DNA of 64,000 bases, taken from Bisporella sp. PMI_857. Its lineage: Eukaryota > Ascomycota > Leotiomycetes > Helotiales > Helotiaceae. The DNA lies in contig JAJSPD010000006.1 in the NCBI GenBank assembly GCA_021307315.1, positions 1 through 64,000 on the forward strand, written 5' to 3'. The notes beneath the pieces are model-generated. The model worked only from the letters and a program-made list of their open reading frames with translations. It was not told where the DNA came from and searched no databases. Both the position numbers and the translations under genes were made by a program. This document shows positions 58,058 through 64,000 of the stretch, piece after piece; position 1 is the stretch's first letter, and each line of letters begins with the position of its first letter.

Positions 58058-59518
58058 TTAATCCTCTTCACCATGTACAAGTACGTAGTGGAGGATATCA
58101 GAGAGAGATATCATACCTGCAAAAGCCAATATTAGCTATCATGGAGAATGCTTTGTTCAAAAACAAAACAAAAAAAAGGCAAAGAGCTTGTGGTGACTCT
58201 CAAGGATTTGTAATGCGTTTGAAATATTTGAATCCGATAACGACTTACCCTTCAAATGATTCTCATCGTCAATAACTACCAAACGATGGACCCTCGATTG
58301 ACGGATCGTGAGGAAGATGGAGTCCAGTCTATCGTCTGGACTGCATGTGTAAATACCAGCAAAATCATCTGACCGCTTACTTAACGCTTCGCCAACACTT
58401 GTATCGAGCTCATCATATGCGCCGCCCTTAATACATGCGATCACGTCCACAGCCTCGAAAACATTCAGAAACTCGCTTCTCTTCATCAACAATTGGTACA
58501 CTCGATATACTGTATTTAACCATGAGATGAATGACATCAAGAACTGATGTATCCATACTCGCAGTGTGCAAGTTACCGTATGTTCCAAGACCAATTTCCG
58601 AGACACTCTTTCTCAGTAAAGAGGTGTCGTCAACGTTGACTGCAATGAATTTGAGGATTCGATACTGTGTAATTACGCTCACTACCATTTCCCGGCCAGT
58701 TTCATCGTCGATATCTACCAGCGGGATACGTCGAGCTTTTGTCTTCAGCATTCGGGTGCAGGCTTCGTAAAGTGGCCGCATGGGATGAATGGAAATGGTC
58801 TCAAGCGGGGATACACCAATAGCCTTCTCAATTTCTACCATGTGTCAGCTCATGTTCTGCTTCAAGTGATGCGATGATGCCTACCTCTCAAGCTGCTCAG
58901 TCGAAATTGATCAATGTCGGCAAGGGCCCCCGGGTTCTGCCAGTAGTACTGGATAACATTGATATAGTCAGAGGTTGTAAGAAGGCCGGCAAATGTCGAA
59001 GTATGAGAGTCCCAAAGAGGCGCAGAGACAATTACTAGAGAAAGCCGCCGATATTAGCTTAGGATCGTACTAGTCTAGACATCTGGGGGCCTACCATTTT
59101 GGATGAGGATATTGAGGCTCTTCTTGACGAGGAGATCGGTATTGAGAATGATTAGGCGGAAGGAAAGAGGTAGGACATCATAACTTTTCGCTTCCTTAGA
59201 AACTCACGAACAGCTTTCTGAATTGGATTGTATGTCAGCCTTGCAGAGATCCCGTAGTTCTGTCACCCGCAGTGGTGTGTATGTCATGTTACAGCTTTCG
59301 TGGGGTATCTGCCATGCCAGGAAATGAGGTCCACTCACCAGCCCTTGTTGTTGGTCCTTGTCGAGTTGCGAAAGTGGTCTTTCTGCCGCCATTGCACGGT
59401 CTTGTCCCCGAGGAAGAAGAAAGGTCGATGGTTGAGCAAATACGGGCTCGATGCCCGATCTCGTGGGGATGGTTGAGGCCATGCCTTCGGCGGGATTGGC
59501 TTTCTCTTCAGCCGCCAT
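58058..59518 (-). CDS. SNF4: AMPK gamma subunit (SNF4-like), CBS-domain protein
   Basis: Regulatory gamma subunit of the SNF1/AMP-activated kinase, which binds adenine nucleotides through CBS repeats and activates the kinase on energy stress or glucose loss. The start at 59518 ([12 protein letters not shown]) is followed by a disordered leader and DKDQQQGL. After an intron come [53 protein letters not shown] and [19 protein letters not shown]. The second half has [52 protein letters not shown] and [15 protein letters not shown], and the last exon has [16 protein letters not shown], ending at 58058. Four CBS units fit. One extra T near 58478 and one indel near 59190 shift the frame. Confidence 0.87.
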
Positions 59519-61709
59519 GGCTTTTAAATGTTCTTTCAGCTGTGGCTGCTCGTTTCTTGGGCAGTGTGGCTTTAACGTGTGTACATCTGATGGAGCAAAG
59601 TTGGTGTGGGGGGGGGGGGGGGGAGGGAAGAGGGGAAGGAGGAGTATGCAAATATGCAAGTATGCGCCTATGTGAAAGTTGGATAATCGGCAAATGCCAA
59701 CAAGAAGTGGAAGGATGAGAACTAAAGGCAGGATAGGAAGATTAAGTGAGCGAGTGTAGCTCACGCAGCAAACCAACTCAGAGCCTTGTCGAATTGGTGG
59801 CTCGGCAGCTTGGGGATTTGCGGGTCTTGGTTGGCGTGGCTTTCAAAAGTCCACAATCATGATGCCCTGAGCGGAAGCTGGCGGAAGGTTCTAAAAGAAC
59901 ATCGCAGGAAGCAGGAAAGCAGGCGAGCGGGCTCAGGGAACTGCATTACCTGGCTCTTGGCTTAAGGATATACGAAGTAACAGGATGGGAAATAAATATC
60001 TGGCAGTTCGATTTAGGCTCCCTGGTCCACAACAAGATAAGTGCGGAAACTGCGCGGAAACTGGCGGAGCGCAATACAAACACTCTCAGACAAACCGCGC
60101 GTACAAAATTAGCTGGTAGTTAAGATGATCACAAAGCTATTTTTTTATTTAAAAAAAAATAAGAATGCAAGTCTAGGCTAAAGGGTCTAGGGAGTCTAAT
60201 TTTGCAGAATTGTACACGATGAGCGATGCACAGAACAATTCCAGAGTAGAGGCTGGCGGCAAGCCCTGGAAATATATTGCCGTGACCTATTTTCTCAGGA
60301 AGGTGAAACTGGTAGGAACAAGGATAACCTATAGATAGAGCCTAATTCATAGAGTATACTCTGGCTTTCAAGGTGGACAGGATGTTCATGTTCTGCACCT
60401 GCACTAAACTCATACACAATATGTATACTGAAATTGAATGCTCGAAAATCGACTCATAATCATTGCTTTGGCCGTATTCTAATTTAATCTTCGCCTCCTT
60501 TTCTGAATACACTGCTGTACTATTCGAACGACTGCCTTATCTATGGGCGAGGTATGTTCCTCCACAATCTGATTTGCAGAGATGCGTAACAAACAGTTAT
60601 GTGCTAGCTAAGGATCAATTCTGTTTGGAGGTACGAGGACTTTTCCACGCTGTTATTCAATAAAATAAAATCTCTTTGAAATCTATTAGTAAGTATGGGC
60701 GGAGAGAGATGGGATTTATGAAAAACAAAGAACCTTCCTGATAGGACTTGCGTTGTGTTGAACAGTTGTTGATATGTATTGGCATTGAAGTGTTATTTTC
60801 CCTAGCCACTATTCAATCTGCTTTAAGCTGCTTTTCCTTCGGACGTACGATAGCCAAGCCTGTGCCAACTTCCGACCTGTATATTTTCTGTTCCACCCAA
60901 AGATACAACCAGAATAGAGCTTGCCTGGCGGATTTTGGTATGACTTGTCATACCTCTGTCCTCTGTGCAGAGCGAGCCCTGTGAGACAGCCAAACCGAGG
61001 AGTCAAAACAATAGAAAGCTAGTTTGGTAACTTCTTTTTTTAAAACCGCATCCCGTCTCACTCGGGTGGTCACAGGTGCTTTGAATTAAACCTACGATTG
61101 ATGAGGATATATGATATAATTCAGGCCGCAAAGTATACCCTGTCTGTTGACCTGAGCCAGAGACATCGAGGATAGTCGCCTGATATATCATCCTTGCATG
61201 TGACTCAACATTATGATTACCAGAACCCGGAGGGACCATTGAGAGGTATATGGGCTTTATGCCCATGCTAATGTGAATGTTGGTATTCATGTTGATATTA
61301 ACTTAAGAGCGGAAAAAGTTGAGTTGTGGTACCAGTTTTGCTTTGAACCGCCAAGCCCCTGCAGCGTCACTAAATTACCTTACCTTAACCTTAACCCACT
61401 GTACTTCATTAGTACGTACGGAACCCTCAAGCTCCTCCCGTGTCCAACAAGGCAAGGCAAGCTCAACTCGTTTCCCGCCCTTTCACGACCTAACATCAAC
61501 ATTCACCTATTGAAACTGCAAGAACCATCATTCCACCTAACCGGTCACCTTCTTGCACACTTCAAGGTGCCCTGGTCACCCGTCACCCTTTATTGGCCAC
61601 TTCAGTTCCCTGCTTTACTTTTCAGGACTCACTCCCACTCCATCGAAAATTTGGCTCCTGAATCGAACAGTCCTTTGGGTGTTCCCGTCCTACGGGACTC
61701 TGTCCAGAG
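59519..61709. other. Divergent intergenic region with a G16 tract
   Basis: This gap separates the starts of the SNF4 and VAC8 genes. A run of 16 G at 59608-59623, followed by further GGG runs, lies about 90 bp upstream of the SNF4 start (a C-run on its coding strand). A T7/A9 stretch occurs near 60138-60161. I see no coding sequence; the frame open at 61273-61980 overlaps the VAC8 leader and first exons and looks incidental. Confidence 0.5.
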
Positions 61710-63774
61710 ATGGGTATTTGTAGCTCATCGTGCTGCAGTGGTGAGTCTACCGATGCAAAGACCTTTAGCCCTGCCCTTTCTAACGTCCTGTACAGGAAGA
61801 TCCCGCGACGGATTGTACGAACCTGTTTTAGCCGAAAGCGAGAGGGAGGCTGTTGCGGATCTTCTTCAATATCTAGAAAACGTATGGATGTTACCATCCC
61901 GGGGTGTTCTTACCTTTTGCTTATCCGATAGTAGCGCGGCGAGACGGACTTTTTTTCTGGGGAACCTCTTCGAGCTTTAAGCACCCTTGTCTTCTCAGAC
62001 AATGTCGATCTACAACGTAGCGCCAGCTTGACATTTGCGGAAATAACTGAAAGAGGTAAGTCTCAATGGAGGAGCGGAAAATTATTGGCATAAGGCTCCG
62101 CAATATATAAGCATTGGAAGAGGCTCTGGAGGAGCAAGCTGAAACGGAGCATTCTGGAGCTCGGTGCTGATTTTCCATGATAGATGTCCGTGAGGTCGAC
62201 CGCGATACCCTTGAACCTATCCTCTTCCTGTTACAGAGCCCAGATATTGAGGTTCAGCGGGCAGCAAGTGCAGCGCTTGGAAATTTAGCAGTCAATAGTA
62301 AGACAAGCTCATCTGTAGAGGAGTCACAACAATCTGCTAATGAAACATAGCTGAAAACAAGGTTGCTATAGTCTTGTTAGGTGGCCTCACGCCTTTGATA
62401 CGTCAAATGATGTCGCCCAATGTTGAAGTGCAATGTAATGCGGTCGGTTGCATCACTAACCTAGCAACACACGAAGATAATAAAGCAAAGATAGCGAGAT
62501 CTGGAGCACTGGGCCCATTGACTCGATTGGCAAAATCTAAGGATATGAGGGTGCAAAGGAATGCAACTGGAGCATTGCTGAACATGACGCATTCTGGTAA
62601 AAACTCGCGCTATATCTATGCCACAGGTTATGAGCTGATCTGGAAACAGATGAAAACCGTCAACAACTAGTGAACGCGGGCGCAATACCTGTCCTTGTCC
62701 AGCTCCTTTCTTCTACGGACGTTGATGTTCAATACTACTGTACTACTGCTTTGAGCAATATCGCGGTGGACGCAAATAATCGGAAGAAAACTCGCCCAGA
62801 ACGAGAGTAAACTGATTACGTCTCTTGTGGAGCTTATGAAATCCCAATCACCAAAAGTTCAATGCCAAGCAGCGTTAGCCTTACGAAATCTCGCATCAGA
62901 TGAGAAATATCAACTCGAAATCGTGCGAGCCAGAGGGTTAGGTCCTTTGTTACAACTCCTTCAATCTTCATATCTACCTCTGATACTTTCGGCCGTGGCT
63001 TGCATACGTAACATCTCAATCCACCCTTTAAACGAATCCCCAATCATTGATGCTGGTTTCTTAAAGCCTCTAGTGGATCTATTAGGGTCAACTGAGAATG
63101 AGGAAATACAATGCCATGCCATATCCACTCTCCGGAATCTCGCGGCGAGCTCTGATCGAAATAAGGCGCTTGTATTAGAAGCCGGCGCTGTTCAGAAGTG
63201 CAAGCAACTTGTCCTTGATGTCCCTTTGAGTGTTCAATCAGAAATGACCGCTGCCATTGCGGTATTGGCGCTGAGTGATGAACTCAAGTCTCACTTGCTG
63301 AATCTCGGCGTGTTCGATGTGCTCATCCCGTTGACAGATTCACAAAGCATTGAAGTACAAGGAAACAGTGCTGCTGCTCTTGGCAATCTCTCGTCGAAAG
63401 GTAAGGAAAACATCACCACATAAGAGACCTCTGACTAATATTATCCAGTTGGTGATTATTCTATCTTTATACAGGACTGGACGGAGCCAAACGGCGGGAT
63501 TCATGGTTACCTCAAACGCTTCCTTGCTAGTGGCGACGCCACCTTTCAGCACATCGCATGGACATTGCTCCAATTACTAGAGTCCGAGGACAAAAAGCTC
63601 ATCAATCTTATAGGTAAATCCGAGGAGATTGTACAAATGATCAAAACGATTGCGGATAAGCAAATTGAATCTGACGATGAAGGTGAAGAGGACGGCGAAG
63701 GAGAAGTTGTTCAACTTGCCCAACGCTCTCTTCAACTCCTTGGTCAAGGTGGAAAACCCCATATTGAAGGTTAA
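61710..63774 (+). CDS. VAC8: VAC8-like vacuolar armadillo-repeat protein
   Basis: Vacuole-membrane scaffold needed in yeast for vacuole inheritance, nucleus-vacuole junctions and Cvt/autophagy traffic. Exon 1 (61710-61740) encodes [11 protein letters not shown]: Gly2 for myristoylation and Cys4, Cys8 and Cys9 for palmitoylation. Intron 1 is 61741-61795; exon 2 gives [20 protein letters not shown]. Armadillo repeats follow: [100 protein letters not shown] and [18 protein letters not shown]. The acidic C-terminus ([12 protein letters not shown]) ends at 63774. One extra A in an A run near 62793 breaks the frame in [12 protein letters not shown]. Everything else is contiguous. Gene length and exon pattern are typical for filamentous ascomycetes. 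Confidence 0.92.
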
Positions 63775-64000
63775 GTAATGATTGCTGCCTATTTTATTTG
63801 TTCTGCATGTAGGAGTGCGTGGCACGGTGTTGAGGCGTAAGGAGGCATCATCATTTGGTAGCGAGCATTGGTGGAGCAGAGGCCTCAGCCCGGCAATTTC
63901 TTTCTGGTAGATGGACAGTTTGGTGTCCTCTCGCTATCCTACATACCTACATCTCCTTTCAAAGTTCGTTCCGAACCGTTTGCAATTGATATCGGACTTT
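63775..64000. other. 3' flank of VAC8
   Basis: Presumed 3' untranslated and downstream sequence. No feature is recognised. Confidence 0.4.

Noticed and set aside
61273..61980. 235-codon open frame overlapping the VAC8 start
   Set aside because: Its start region has no family resemblance, and the part that matches VAC8 is explained by VAC8 exon 2 after a canonical intron.

Overview
The window looks like a nuclear contig piece from a filamentous ascomycete (Pezizomycotina; Leotiomycetes is my best guess). The reasons are many short introns of about 50-60 nt with fungal branch points, a full set of recognisable fungal housekeeping proteins, and AT-rich, TpA-rich transposon relics of the kind left by repeat-induced point mutation (RIP).

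Layout. 1-1485: RIP-like AT-rich debris ending in a probable copia-type LTR. 1566-10954: four metabolic genes in two divergent pairs (MFS sugar-type transporter and cytochrome P450; short-chain dehydrogenase and FAD monooxygenase). They have the composition of a small accessory cluster, but no backbone synthase is visible. 11013-38424: a 27-kb transposon island made almost entirely of copies of one Tad/I-like LINE (zinc-knuckle ORF1; ORF2 with endonuclease, reverse transcriptase and RNase H). The copies abut at (AAT)n tails. The island also holds solo LTRs of two families with 5-bp target duplications, a 147-bp LINE end nested inside an ORF1, and a 2.7-kb unclassified insertion built of hairpin modules and minisatellites. 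RIP damage is patchy, from nearly intact ORFs to unreadable stretches. 39385-63774: conserved core genes in the order family-17 glycosyltransferase (-), triose-phosphate/sugar-phosphate transporter (+), ALB1 ribosome-biogenesis factor (-), UBP1-like deubiquitinase (+), dihydroxyacetone kinase (-), exosome subunit CSL4 (+), a large RhoGAP (-), SNF4/AMPK gamma (-), VAC8 (+).

Most core genes carry one or more single-base frameshifts, typically beside short homopolymer runs, while the protein on both sides stays strongly conserved. I read these as uncorrected consensus errors rather than pseudogenes.

No clearly new functional system is evident. The most unusual items are the 2.7-kb hairpin/minisatellite insertion, the LTR family with a variable array of TGACTCA motifs, the LINE 3'-end palindrome with tail-to-element packing, and a predicted 6-nt micro-exon in the transporter gene.
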